NCBI GenBank assembly: GCA_951640165.1
Contig: OX621237.1
Span: 10,974,001 to 11,038,000, forward strand
Source: Pseudoips prasinana
Taxonomy: Eukaryota; Arthropoda; Insecta; Lepidoptera; Nolidae
Direction: 5' to 3'
DNA length: 64,000 nucleotides
Below are positions 10,754-22,830 of the stretch, piece after piece (positions within the stretch are counted from its first letter, which is position 1; each line of letters starts with the position of its first letter). The position numbers and the translations under genes were made by a program. The notes under the pieces are model-generated. The model searched no databases. It was not told the origin of the DNA and saw nothing but the letters and a program-made list of their open reading frames with translations.

Positions 10754-11758
10754 TTAGAAGTAAATTATTTTAATAAAAATAAACATTAAACACACAACCA
10801 TACTTTTGACACACTAAATGTCAAAACTGAGAAAAGATTATCATTATTTGTCTTTAATATCTATAGATAGTCTTTGTCAATAGAACCTTAATGGTCGTAT
10901 TTTGAACAAGTGCGATCGCTAGTTTAAGTAATTTAACATAGTATTGTAAATGTACAAATTAACGGCATGACAGGAAATAGCATACAGTGCCTCTAGCACG
11001 AGTTCCTCCAGCTCAATGTATGGGACGAAACTGTACGTGTGATCGAGTAAGTAAACTGCAGGAACTTGTGCAAGAGGCACAGTATATTACATGATTAGTT
11101 CAAGTTCAACGACTCCAAACAAAATAAGCTCTTACACGAAGTAAATGGCAGCTCTGTAAGGCACATCAGTCTCCACCTTGAGCCAAGGTTCAAAACCTAA
11201 AAGGGGGCACCCCTGGTGCGAGTTACTTAGTTTTATTTGATAGGCGGCTTGAGCTCTCGCTTGCTTCTTTTGTGTGGTGAAAGCCGCATCCAATGAAATT
11301 GTAATATTAAAAACAATATCTCTGTTTGTGGAGTAAACATTTATTCTACGTATTTATGAAACTGATTTACTGTAATTGACCCTTTTTATAGATACATTTA
11401 ATTATAAATAAGTAGTGTAGGATCTCACACTATGCATGTGACACATTGTTCATTCTTGATAACACGATAAGCCATTGGATACGAGCGTATCGTGTACACA
11501 CGTTACACAAAGAAAACTTCGTTGACAGTGAGTCAGCTAATCGGTAGTTGTCTTTTAGCCAAATTCTAATGAACGAGGTTATCAATTCAACTGTCTGTTT
11601 TTCTTTGTACGTATGTGTGTGCGTCACATACGTACTCATTTGTTTCAAAACTGATTTTTTTATTCGAAATCGAGAGGGAATACACTCTGAATATTGTTTA
11701 TTTTAATAGGTTCTAAAATTGAAATGTTGATGTCGATTCTATGTTTTTAAAACAGTAA

Positions 11759-12061
11759 TCTATACAAATAAATAAAATTGGAGTGTCTGTTTGTAATATT
11801 GAAATAGCCGGTTTGTACTACATAAATATGAATATATATACGGTACATACACCAAAATAACATTTTTTACAATTTTTGTCTGTCTGTTTGTTCCGTCTAA
11901 TCTCTGAAATGGCTGGACCGATTTTGACGGGACTTTTATTGGCAGGTAGCTGATGTAATAAGGCGTAACTTAGGCTACTTTTATTTTAGAAAAAGTATTT
12001 TATTTTACAAAAAATCTAAATAAACTAATTAACACGCGGACGAAGTCGCGGGCACAGCTAG
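11759..12061 (+). mobile_element. Helitron-like non-autonomous element
   Basis: A 303-bp unit starting TCTATACAAATAAATAAAAT and ending in a GCGGACGAAGTCGC near-hairpin followed by GGGCACAGCTAG. It lies between A and T. A 5' TC, a 3' hairpin, a terminal CTRR (CTAG) and insertion at AT are Helitron hallmarks. A second near-identical copy is at 23856-24152. No Rep/helicase is encoded, so it would be mobilised in trans. Confidence 0.75.
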
Positions 12062-12660
12062 TTATATATAAAGATGTGTGATCTTACACATCCTTATATA
12101 TAATTACTCGATTTTAATATTTGAATTCCCCACAAAGGCTCTCGATTCTCCTATTAAGTAATTAAATAAATAGGTAATTGTCGACGTCGATTTGGACGTG
12201 TTTTCTGTATTCTTCCATAAAAATGTTGTGCAAATCGAATGTTTTAAAGAAAAATAAAAGTCAGTTCTATGTTTTTTATACCAAAATTATATAATAATTA
12301 AACTGTGTGTTAATGAAGCCCTTTCTTAGGCGACTCGTGAAGTTTGTTCATCATACTTGTTAGTGCAGTGCAGATAACTGTCTATGGGTACTCATGTTCT
12401 TCTGGTGGTGGCTATTTTCAATCCTCAAGACGCTACGTCCAGCGTTTAATTATTCTGTTTGCCTTTAATTACTTAAAAAAAAAAACCAACTTCAACTGTT
12501 TTATCGACCGATTGGAACAAAATTTAAATAGAGTAATTTTCTATTGATAAAAAAACGAATTATCAAAATGTATTCAAAAACAACGGAGACGTATCTATAC
12601 ATATAATAATATCGTAGGAAAGTCAAAACTGTACATTGAATATTTTTTTAAAAGCATACT

Positions 12661-12876
12661 TGGGGCGTGATCTACAATCGATATCGAAGCCAAAAATATA
12701 GTATTTAGAATTTTCGTCTGTTTGTATGTCCGGGCTAAACTCAAAGAGTACTGCATGAATATTACTAAGAGGTCGGGTCAACATATAGGCTAAATATTAT
12801 CACGCTATCACCTACGGGGGAGGAGCTGTGATAATTTATAAAGTTTAACGCGGGTAAAACCGCGGGGCACAGCTAG
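12661..12876 (+). mobile_element. Helitron-like element, diverged
   Basis: Ends GCGGGTAAAACCGCGGGGCA then CAGCTAG, the same type of 3' hairpin plus CTAG as the element at 11759-12061, but the body differs (GAATTTTCGTCTGTTTGTAT). Reverse-oriented relatives are at 28354 and 31096. Confidence 0.55.
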
Positions 12877-12879
12877 TGG

Positions 12880-13090
12880 TAACATACAGAGAAAAAAATA
12901 CAGTCGACTTGGTAACCTTTTCTTATGAAGTCGGTTAATATAGTCAACTAAATCATTTTGCCATACATATACATTATACTTATCCCAGGACGGTGTCATG
13001 TTTCTGCTACATTAGCAGAAAAAGTGTGATTGATTACACATATGTATTATCGCAGAAACTACAAGCTCGCGAAGTTTTTAATTCCCACCG
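12880..13090 (-). repeat. Inverted copy of the repeat at 10440-10625
   Basis: Reverse complement carries CTGTATTTTTTTCTCTGTAT, CACTTTTTCTGCTAATGTAG and CTTCGCGAGCTTGTAGTTTC, matching 10440-10625. The segment order differs, so at least one copy is rearranged. Confidence 0.55.
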
Positions 13091-13286
13091 TGACTGCTAT
13101 TTGTGACAGGATAAGACGAAAGCAGGAGTGAAATAAAGTTACGCGAGTAACACAAAGTCATGTTTCAGTTAGTTTAGAATATAAAATTCACTATACAACA
13201 CGTTTTGACGACAACTTTTCAATAATCCAACTTCTTTGAAATGTCGGGAATATAACAATAAAGGTTAGTCGTGTCGTATAATTATG

Positions 13287-13532
13287 ACGGTCACCGCAGG
13301 CTAGTTGGTAGTGCTCCTCCCTACGAAGCTGGTGGTCCTGGGTTGGAATCCCGGTAAGTGCAAATATTTGTGTGATGAGCACGAATATTTGTTTCTGAGT
13401 CATGGATGTTTTCTATGTATTTAAGTATTTATCTATGTATATAAATATGTATATCGTCGCCTGGTACCCTTAGTACAAGCTTTGCTTAGTTTGGGGCTAG
13501 GAGGATCTGTGTGACATTGTCCCTAGATATTA
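13287..13532 (+). repeat. tRNA-derived SINE family A
   Basis: Full-length copy. The A box is altered (CAGGCTAGTTGG) and the B box has one change (GGTTGGAATCC), so its own polymerase III promoter is probably weakened. It is followed directly by a short piece of the TTA-type MITE (AACGCGATGCTAACGCGCGT) at about 13552-13590. Confidence 0.75.
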
Positions 13533-13984
13533 TATATATGTATATTATAAAAACGCGATGCTAACGCGCGTCTGTATGGCTATATACGCGCTAGATATTA
13601 TTATTATGATACGCGAAAGTTTAGAAGTGTATATAAAAATAGGTATTCAATTTATTATGTAGGTACTCGTATACAAAAAAACAACTTGAAGATTTCCTGT
13701 GAACTTCTAATTCATTTCGTATTTTTGTGTCTAGTGGAGGTAACACTAATTTATATTATCTAGACGGCGGCGAGACACTAAATATATTTATATTGTTACG
13801 AGTAATTTGTTATCTCTTTCTCGAACTAATCTTTTCCATACGATTGATTAGGAAATTTGGCGCCAAGAGTTAGATTGATTGGAATATAGTTATCTAATTT
13901 TGTCGTTACTAAGCACAATGTTTTGTTTAGTGTCTTATTCTTAGGCAAAAGTGAAAATATAATATGTTCAGTGAAATATGAACA

Positions 13985-14275
13985 ATGATTTCAAATATTG
14001 ATATGAATGAAAGAAGATTGACAAAAGAAGTGTACCTGGCCTGTATGAATGGGACAACCGGAAGGGGTAGACCACGTTGAACATTCTCTGATCAAATTGG
14101 AGATGTTCTCAAGAAAGGGCAGGTCAGAAGTACCCTAAACCGGCGAGCATGTATGAAGAATATAATGACAGTAATCGAGGCAATAGAAGTATGCAAAGAT
14201 CGTGAAAAATGGAAATCCGTTGTCTCTGCCGACCCCTCTGGGAAACAGGCGTGAGTCTATGTATGTATTTCAAAT
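13985..14275 (+). pseudogene. LINE 3' coding remnant
   Basis: Interrupted reading frames give phrases such as GTTGRGRPR, KKGQVRSTLNRRACMKNIM, EVCKDREKWKSVVSA and DPSGKQA. These match the C-terminal tail often seen in lepidopteran non-LTR retrotransposon ORF2 copies (family knowledge from memory). Only the extreme C terminus remains and stop codons interrupt it, so it is non-functional. The 5' end is lost without a visible junction, as in 5'-truncated LINE insertions. Confidence 0.55.
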
Positions 14276-15482
14276 ATTTGTGTCTCTATAAATATTTGTG
14301 TTCAATATAATTGAAATACCTTTGTGTGGGATGTTTTAAAACGCAACCCGTTGTAGCTCAGGCCGCAACTAAGAAGAAGAAAATACATTTATTCAATAAA
14401 CTAACACAGATAATAATAATGATACATACATATATATGGTACACATACTGAAGTCATGATACTTGATGATTTTAATTTACATTGAATAAATTGTCGAATT
14501 TAATATAAAATGACTAGGGTGTTATAAAGCATAAGTTCTTCCTATTAACACACATTAATATAGGTAGGTATTCTCATCGTAATCAATCATTTGAAGCAAT
14601 TTGGTAGATTCCTGACATATGCTAAGGATTTTAGGACGAGGTGTCTAGACGGTAGAAAGTTTAGATATTATGAAAGATATATGTTTTTGTTGTTAGGGTA
14701 TAGGGTCAATTAGAGTTGCTTAAAAGGGCATAAACATTTGGAAAATTCGAGACTCGGACGTGAAACACAAAAGGGTTCCTATTATGTTATTAGTCCTGGG
14801 TTAGACAGGAACCGACCCCAGTATATGTATTATTAAATATCAATAATATAACGAGTTGGGTATGGAGACCCGATTAAATATATTTTCGTATTTCGTAAAC
14901 TGTTCTTAATTGAATATATCTGGGGAAGCGTGAATTTAGTGGCGGACCTATCACGAAGCGGTCGTATGAGAGGCCTTGCTTACAATGCTGTCTACGTATT
15001 TGTCTAGATGTGATTTAATATTGAATAGACAGTGCAATTTATTGTATCCAATATATAAGGAAGGGAATAAACAACGCATGCTAACAATTTAGGTCCTCGC
15101 ATACGAAGTCACGGGACCTAAATTGTTTGTAAAAGTAGTAGTAATTCACTAGTATAAAACATATACCATTTAATTATTTATATTTAAAGCTAAAAAAACA
15201 TTAATTAAGTAAATATAAGGAAGAATTTTACGTAATAAAATAATATTTAGTTTCGCTCCGTAGCTACTTTATGTGTGATGGTGGCGTCACGCCTCATGGT
15301 GTGCATGCGCAGACCTTGGCGTACACAGTTCATTCACACACGTGTGCTCCTCTATCTTCCGTCCAAGCGGTAATACTGCATTCACTCACTGACGGTATTA
15401 TGACCCTGACTTTCATTTATACCTTGGCATATGCTCATTTTTGTGAACAAGGTTCTCGTTTAAGTTCAAACGTACACAATAG
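14276..15482. other. AT-rich intergenic DNA
   Basis: No gene seen. 15080-15128 holds a small hairpin (ACAATTTAGGTC... and its complement). Otherwise unremarkable. Confidence 0.4.
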
Positions 15483-15484
15483 TA

Positions 15485-16730
15485 CACTCAGTCAAAAAAG
15501 TATCGGGAATGGATGATTTGTTTATGGTTTCAAATTCAAATTGTTTTCCATTTTGGCGCGGAGTTTGAGTTGCATCTGTTATTTATATTAAATACAATGC
15601 TGGTTTTAGTAATATCATATAAATTCATATATAGTGTGTATTGCGAATTTCATAATGGACAAAAATATCTAACAAAGAGTTTGTCTTAAATTTTGCATCG
15701 CTAATGGAATTTCGTGTTGGGAGTCACTGAAAATGTTACAGAAGGCTTACGGTGAATCGACTTTATCAAAAACTCGTGCTTATGAGTGGTTCAAAGCGTT
15801 CAAAAGCGGTCGAGATGAAAGATTTGCCTCGCTCTGGTAGGCCATCAACGTCTGCAACTGAAGTTAGCATCGCAAAAGTGAAGGAAATAGTGACTGAAAA
15901 TCCTCATTCAACTCTGAGAGTGATAGCCGCCGAGCTTTCTGTATCTCACGAGTCGATTCGTACCATTTTGACTAATCATTTGAGTATGAAACATGTTGCC
16001 GCTCGGCTAGTCCCAAAAGATCGGAATTTTATCCAAAAACTCAATCGCATGAAAGTCGCTGAGGACATGGTAGAACGAGACAACTCCGACCCAACATTCA
16101 TGAAACGCATTGTTACTGGTGACGAGACGTGGGTTTACGAGTTTGACATGCAAGCTTCGGCGTGGCGCCTTCCAACTGAACCGAAACCGAAAAACCATGT
16201 TGACTGTTTTCTTTGACTATCGCGGTGTTGTGCACTCTGAATTCTTACCAGAAGGTCGAACGGTAAATAAAGAATATTATTTGAGCGTTATGCGGCGTTT
16301 AAGAGAGCAAATTCGACGAAAAAGGCCAGATTTGTGGAAAGAAAATTCTTGGATTTTGCACCACGATAATGCGCCTTCGCACAAGGCCATCATTGTGAAC
16401 GAATTTTTGACCAAACACTCAACAAATACCATCCAGCAACCACCATATTCACCAGATATGGCTCCAGCTGACTTTAACTTTTTCCTAAACTCAAATTACC
16501 ACTTCGTGGTACCCGTTTTCAATCGGTAGAAGACGAAGAATTCGCGGCGAGAACTGAACTCAATTCCGAAAGCAGCGTTTAAAAAATGTTTTGATGAATG
16601 GATTATTCGTTGGCGTAAGTGTATCGTTTCTGAAGGAGCATACTTTGAAGGTGATAAAATAAATTTGGATGAATAACAAACATTTTGTATATATTATTGA
16701 TCTTTTCCCGGTACTTTCTTGACAGAGTAG
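15485..16730 (+). mobile_element. mariner transposon (DD34D), inactive
   Basis: About 1.25 kb, the usual mariner size. Imperfect terminal inverted repeats read ACTCAGTCAAAAAAGTATCG at the left and ACTCTGTCAAGAAAGTACCG at the right (reverse complement), with TA just outside (15483-15484 and 16731-16732). It encloses a broken transposase gene. The intact TIR pair suggests it might still be moved by a related enzyme (inference). Confidence 0.85.
15655..16676 (+). pseudogene. Broken mariner transposase
   Basis: Would encode the roughly 345-residue DDD transposase that cuts and pastes the element at TA sites. Visible parts: N-terminal helix-turn-helix region (AYEWFKAFKSGRD, LPRSGRPSTS), the first catalytic Asp (GDETWVYEFD), the second in ILHHDNAPSHKA, and the third in YSPDMAPADF; the last two are separated by 34 residues, the mariner DD34D spacing. 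The C-terminal EGAYFEGDKINLDE ends at 16674-16676. Damage: a stop at codon 6 (ATC TAA), frame breaks near 15820, 16195 (a short deletion after EPKPK) and 16490. It therefore cannot make active enzyme. The reading pieces are 15752-16216 and 16110-16529. Confidence 0.85.
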
Positions 16731-16734
16731 TATT

Positions 16735-17509
16735 TACTACAATTAACCGTCAAACGCGATCATGTACAGTCAAAGGTGAACAGACACGGGACAAAAATTA
16801 AGTCCCCATCTACAGATGGGGTCTTAATTGTATAGATACATCCCATTTCTCTACAGCTGTCCCCATCTTTACTGAACCTTCGCACGTTGCAGTTCCGTAG
16901 AAGTTTAGGTATTTTGGGACATATCGGGGGTCATATTTTTTTAATACATTTTTTTATATTTTTGTTTATTAGGTTAACCAACAATTGCTTACACTTTAAA
17001 TTTGAGTTTGGTATATCTTAACTCACACAATACGTTTTCTTGTGTAGCGACCAGTTAAAGGTTAACACCACATGCGAAATATAAAGATAAGCGTGTTTAC
17101 ATTACATTAATTAAAAATAAAATTATCTAACTTTAAAATAAAAGTGAAATTAACTATAATAATAAATATAGTATACTCACTTACGCACATTCTTCGACTT
17201 ACTTTGAACGCGAACAAGCGATTTGTATTCTTTTAAAGTGAATTTACAAAAAACATTAATATATAGGCATATAAAACATTTCTTCGATGATGGTTTATGA
17301 TGGTCTATAAGTTCTAAAGTCAAGAAGAAGGCTTACGATAGTGAAGGCTGGAAACTGCTACACCAACAAGTGCACAACATATAAGTTAAAGAAAGATAAG
17401 TATAAAATTTAGGTCAATCGGTCAACTTATATCTATTATTATTATGGTGTAACCCAGCAAATGCTGAGATGGTGACCCTTTCGGCAGGACATATTGCGTA
17501 GTATTAAAC
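16735..17509. other. Intergenic DNA with one small hairpin
   Basis: 16797-16830 forms a short stem (TAAGTCCCCATCT / AGATGGGGTCTTA, one mismatch). No coding pattern. Confidence 0.4.
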
Positions 17510-17618
17510 TATGTTATTGTTTATTCGCTGGATGCGGATAGCGCAAGACCGGCAATTGTGGAGATCTTTGGGGGAGGCCTTTGTCCAGCAGTGGACGTCT
17601 TTCGGCTGATATGATGAT
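17510..17618 (+). repeat. SINE tail (family E type)
   Basis: GATCTTTGGGGGAGGCCTTT, GTCCAGCAGTGGACG and CGGCTGATATGATGATGA match the family-E type 3' end. The same tail is at 33262-33365, there also preceded by TGGATGCGTATCGCGCAAGA. Confidence 0.6.
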
Positions 17619-18810
17619 GACATAGAGATAATGGAAATATGAGTATTTTTTTGTTAACACAAATGGTTTCAGATTATAAGATAGATATAGGTAATTCTCA
17701 ATTTTAGTAGTAGATATAAAATTCTAATTAGTGTAGGGTACCTACTTTAGAATGTCAGTCCATTCACACCTATCACAGCCTATCCTCCCCAATATTTTCA
17801 AGATTCCGAATCCTTACAAAAATAAGAAATAATGCAAAAACTTGGATAGAAACTGCTTATTGATAATTTATGTACTGTAACTTAAAACCCGGTTTTATCG
17901 AACGATATCTGCGAATTCGTTATTTGTGAATCAAATCCCCTGAGTTGCAACAGCAATGCATTTTTTTATGCAATTAGCAATCAAATCTTTTTCTGATACA
18001 GAATATTGATTAACATAACAATCAATGCAGTTAATAACAGCAATAAACTTCTGCTCATAAGTCCAATAAGCAATAACACATTTATTAATATAAAATTTTG
18101 ATATATCTTCTAATTATTATATTTTAAATGTGTTATTCCTTACCTTAACATTTAGTTTACACGTCCCAATTCTTTTTAATTTAATCAATCATTGGTACAA
18201 ACCGGTTTTGTTTTGTTAGTTGTTTGGTTTTCTTTATCATTTTAATATTTGATCTAATAATAAGACTTGACTTTGTCTCACTTAAACTCAGGGACGCACT
18301 TGTGGATCTTCTGCTACGGTAATGTTATCTCAAAGTAAGTACTTTGAGATAACAACTTTTCATACAAATGGGTGCAATGCGAGTCATACCCAGCGCCTTG
18401 AGATCCGTTCCAACTTGGTACACAAACAGTCGCGAATGCGCCGACGTGTCGAATGGACAGTGTGATAGTTAGATAGTAGTACCCATTATGATTCTCATAA
18501 TCATTATCATTCTCCTATTCGCCAATAGACGTTATGTCTGTCTAGGCACAAAAGTGTCCGAATTCAAAGCGCGCGAAAACGCGAAAAGAGCCAATCTACT
18601 TTGGTTGATAATTAATATGTGCATGTGTCTCGTATCGTATTATGAATAAATGCATAAACTACTAAATAAAACGTAAAAGGACATGGTTAATTATATTTTC
18701 AATAAATACTATTATCTGACATTTGCAATTAGTATTGTTTTGTATTTAAAGTTGTATTATTTTGTGATTGTAAATATAATATACTTTATGTAACAAATAC
18801 ACTACATATT

Positions 18811-19025
18811 TCAGACAGCACTAGCTCTACTCTGGCTAGTCTGCTGTCCTTTGAAAAGTAGTTTAGGGAGAAGCGGTTTGCGCTAAGGGTCTATAATGAG
18901 CGACAATCCATCGTCTCCCTTTATGTGACATAAACTAGATATTACAGACAACATGATCTCTAATCTGGCTAGTCTCCTGTCCTTTATAAAGTAGCTTTGT
19001 ATAAAGCAATTTACGCTAAGTTTAT
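18811..19025 (+). repeat. Tandem duplication, about 135-bp period
   Basis: TCTGGCTAGTCTGCTGTCCTT...AAGTAG...GCG(G)TTTGCGCTAAG at 18832-18890 recurs as TCTGGCTAGTCTCCTGTCCTT...AAGTAG...CAATTTACGCTAAG at 18964-19020. Two diverged copies, no coding potential. A nearby hairpin at 18328-18354 has TTATCTCAAAGT / ACTTTGAGATAA arms. Confidence 0.6.
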
Positions 19026-19435
19026 TTATTTATTTAGCCTACCAACAGAAAAATGAACGTAGACCAATACAAATAACACTAATAATAAAGCGTTTATGTA
19101 GTAACTATCCAACTTACAGGTATGCATGGCATTGATTAAGATGACCAATGGCATTGGGTATAGAATGTCATTGCAGATGACATGTAGATACGAGCCTTAT
19201 GAAAACACTAAAATCGACTACGGTATCTATCTAAACTAATAAGGAAATGACTATTAAATTAAGTATTACTAATATTATTCAAGAGGAAGTGCCTTTATGT
19301 TGAAAAGTCATGGAGAGGATATCCACTTTATTATTAGTTGTTTTTGACAGTTCATTATAAAGCCTGGCAATAAGTGTGAGAGGACTACTAGTATCAAATA
19401 TTGCGTATAAGGTAGAAGCGGGTATATCAAATATC

Positions 19436-19610
19436 AAAGTGGTTTAATTTATGTACGCCTCTGAGCTTCGGAGGGCACGTTAAGCTGTCGGTCCCGGTTG
19501 TAGCTATTAGGTAACAGTCGTTAAGCCATGACAGGGGCCTAATAGGTGGCTTGAACAACTCTGACACTAGAGTAAACACTGCTCATACGATAAATAAGTA
19601 AGTAAGGATG
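19436..19610 (+). repeat. 5S-like SINE body, head missing
   Basis: Matches the body of the 5S-like SINE (AGTGGTTTAATTT, GAGGGCACGTTAAGCTGTCG, GTCGTTAAGCCATGACAG, GAACAACTCTGACACTAGAG) but starts after the 5S-like segment. Compare 55408-55660. Confidence 0.6.
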
Positions 19611-20533
19611 AGTATCGAATCGGATAGCTACTCTTTCACAATTTACCTTTAGGAGTATCCTTTTTAATAATTTCTCACGGAATATTAAAAAACTTTTGAG
19701 CAAGTAATATTTTATTTATCAACAACCAGTATCGTGACGAAATATATTACGAATAGTATTTCATAATCATTATAATATCAACGGCAACACTATATTACCA
19801 CCCACTGGCCAGTTATTTACCAACAATATCAGCCATAGCATAAATAATTATGTGACTCATACATAGATGTGCTAATGAAACATTTATTTACTAAAATATA
19901 GGTTTGTTGAGTACATTATAAAATTATCCAACTATATTTGACATTGATACCTCGGGACAATGTCACACAAATATATATATCGGGTAACTTGTTTTTATTA
20001 TTTTAGACAAAGTCTTATCATATAAAAATAATTAAATGTCAAACACAAAACATTAAAAGAGTAATAAATAAAAACTCTTGTTTTAAAAAATAATAAAATC
20101 TTGTCATATTATAAAATTTATATTCAAGTAATTTATGAACGGAATAAAAACATTGTACAAGGTCCTATTAAGTTATATGTCGTTTAATTTCCTTATTCTT
20201 TCGGGTAGTTTGTTAAATATTATTATAGCCTATAATTTTTGTCGCAAAGCTTCAGTCTATTTCGTGGTGACTAATGGTTTTTGTACAATATTTTTTTGAA
20301 AGGAAGCATTATATCCATTCATGTTTCTAAGTCCCCCACGATACTCGGCTTTGGTTCTCTACTGAGGTCAGTGATAGCGATTCTGTATTTTACCCCACTG
20401 AACTAATTTATGGCATTGCATCAGTCTCTAACTAATGTAGCTTGTATGAAAAGAATAGTGCACACATAGAACCGCCAAACTACTACAACTGTTAATACCA
20501 CGCGCACTGGCGCATAATTGCTGGATTGGCTCT
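19611..20533. other. AT-rich intergenic DNA
   Basis: No feature recognised. Confidence 0.4.
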
Positions 20534-20601
20534 AAGTCCCTATAAAAAGGTAGAGTATAGCTGTGTTAGCACAACCATACTCAACCTTTTTATAGGGGCT
20601 T
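20534..20601. other. 68-nt near-perfect hairpin (MITE remnant or small RNA precursor)
   Basis: Arms 20534-20565 and 20570-20601 (32 nt each) pair at 28 positions plus one wobble, with a 4-nt loop (TTAG). The size resembles an insect pre-miRNA, but the very short loop and the repeat-rich setting make a small fold-back element more likely. Confidence 0.4.
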
Positions 20602-20867
20602 CAAATATGTTACATTCATGTTGTGGAGTGCCGCAAGCAACAATTATGTAGGTTCTTAATTCAAGTTACTTTATCAATGAATAAAATTGTAACTTCAGAT
20701 GGACCAATAACAAAGGCCCGCATGCGGCGCGGAGGCCGCGGGTTGAGTACCTATAGCGGCTCTAACATGTCTCTTATTTTCCTTAAGTAATTCGCGCCAA
20801 AACTAAATTGACACAACTTAAGATGCCCTGTCCTTACCATATCATTGGTTATACCATATTGAATTGA

Positions 20868-21135
20868 CTGGCCTGTTCATCTAGTGGATACTGACGCTGA
20901 CTAGCCGTCTTGCCGACTAGCCTAAGCCGTCGTGGGTTCGAATCCCCACCCAGGACAAATCTTTATGTGATGAACATGGATATTTGTTCTGTGTCTGGGT
21001 GTAAGTAATTTATCTATAATGTGAATGTATTTAGAAATACAAATGTATATTTATTGGTTACCATAGCACAGGCTCTTCCTGGTTTAGGATCAGATGGCAG
21101 TATGTAACTTGTTCCATTATATGATATATATGAAC
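20868..21135 (+). repeat. tRNA-derived SINE family B
   Basis: Head CTGTTCATCTAGTGGATACT, then an expanded segment with GACTAGCC twice, then B box GGGTTCGAATCCCC. The body has AGGACAAATCTTTATGTGAT and CTGTGTCTGGGTGTAAG, and the tail GGTTTAGGATCAGATGGCAG. Best copy of this family in the window. Confidence 0.7.
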
Positions 21136-21779
21136 TACATATGTAAAAAAAAACTTGTGTGTACTTATGTACACGCCTATGTATACTTCTTAATATACAA
21201 CTTGAACATAGTTATCAATTTTCATACCACCTAGAACTAACTTCATGCTGTTAAATTTTTTGGTGTCGGTGTGCGCGCGCATCGTAAAAATTCACTCTCA
21301 TCATTTTTCTCCATCGCGCCAAAAGAAGTATAACTTCAAAAATAAATTCAATGATAATAATTATTTTGCGGGTATCGGGTAGGTATTTATAGCAGGTAAC
21401 TACATGTAGTGACTACAGTATAAAGCTTTAAATTAGCGCCAAGAACCTCTGTGTGTGGCATCTGATTCTACATTATGAAATAAAGTGTCGTGACGTATAA
21501 CGAGATAAGTACAATACCTGTTTATTTACTAAACAACGAATTGACCGCGACCTACTGAGTAAGCCTAACGTTGTACGTGATATTAAACCTAAACATAGTC
21601 CTTATGACAACAACTTAATACAATCTAGCTACATTATCATTACTATTATAAAATAAATTTTATAAATGTTTTAACAATCCGTGTACCTAAATATCTACAT
21701 ATATTATTATGTAACTAGAAATAATTATGTATACTTAACTATATTACTACAAACATGTTCTGACTATTTACAAGTGTTT

Positions 21780-22017
21780 TTGATGTGAAACATCTATAGC
21801 CACGTAAAAAAGATTTCTGGGGGAGGGACGCGTCGACACGTTTTTTTTTTTGTTTTTTTGATGTGAAACAAAACAATCGACTGTGCGATTATTAATCGTA
21901 ATATTTTATTTTATCATTATGACATATTTAGTTCATATCAAAATATGTTCTTTTCTGCGTATTAATTTTAAAAAATAATGTCGATGTTTCACATCTGCCA
22001 GGCGTCCCGTGACGGCT
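21780..22017 (-). repeat. Short repeat with GATGTGAAACATC ends, compact copy
   Basis: On the - strand it starts GAGCCGTCACGGGACGCCTG, continues GCAGATGTGAAACATCGACA and ends GGCTATAGATGTTTCACATC. GATGTGAAACATC at one end and GATGTTTCACATC at the other are inverted. The same element at 41701-42226 carries a large AGTCGA array at the site where this copy has only a few bases. Confidence 0.7.
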
Positions 22018-22663
22018 CAAATTTATTTTTTTAAAAGATTACGTGAACCTTGTTGTACCTTTTTTGTTTTATTTATTTCATCCGCCGACGCTGGACGGTA
22101 ACCACAACTAAATTCATTGAAAGGGTAGGACTGATAAGGTTGTCAACTAATGTAACTTTTGAAAAGTAATTTAGGCATCAAAATGTTGTTGACTCGGCTA
22201 TAGGTTAACGATCGACTAGAAATTGTCAGGGCAATAAACTTTTTCTATTAAAACGGTCCATCAAATATTCACTCTATTACAGCCATATTTTTCAAATTGT
22301 ACCTCTTTCTATTGGAGCTGTGATTCGAATTATGTAGATGAATGGTAGTTATGGTGTGGTAGTATATTAGGGATTTTATTCAGTACACAAAACAGTAAAT
22401 TCTACTTGAAGAAAAATCTAAACTCTATTATTAAATAACAAGACAAAGAGAATAAGTGAGGTTACACTTAATTGAAAACTTCACAGGTTTCACTTACAAC
22501 CTTCTCGTCTCGGACCAGCGCGCACCGCAACAAAGTGACAGCTGCCATATTCGCCATATTTTGTCAGACGTCAGATCAACAATGCCACTGACATCTGTAA
22601 AGACAAATGCATAGTTGGCGTTGTTTTTGCTTCATATTTAACCACTACGACTACTTATCGTAG

Positions 22664-22830
22664 GGGCGGTGTTTACCCTAGTGTCAAGAGTTGTTCAAAC
22701 CACCCATTAGGCCTTTTACCACCTTTTACACCCATTAGGTTAAAATTAAACCAATTTGGCGGTCACCCATTTATGGTCTTACCGCGAGCCTAGTTGTTTA
22801 ACCTCACCACTCATTTACGGACCATTGACA
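22664..22830 (-). repeat. 5S-like SINE
   Basis: The - strand reads GTTAAACAACTAGGCTCGCG and AAATGGGTGACCGCC, resembling the 3' half of 5S rRNA, then TTGGTTTAATTTTAACC and CAACTCTTGACACTAGGGTA. It is internally deleted relative to 55408-55660. Confidence 0.6.

Larger units (their letters stand above)
9728..11370 (+). repeat. Tandem segmental duplication, two copies offset about 1.03 kb
   Basis: Copy 1 (about 9683-10400) and copy 2 (about 10705-11370) share long collinear sequence, for example CCATACTTTTGACGCACTGA / CCATACTTTTGACACACTAA, AAGTGCGATCGCTAGTTTAA and GGCAGCTCTGTAAGGCA. Copy 2 lacks the left arm of the fold-back present in copy 1 and lacks the SINE and inner MITE of the upstream element. 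A third, inverted piece of the same family occurs at 34852-34975. No product is encoded. Confidence 0.75.
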
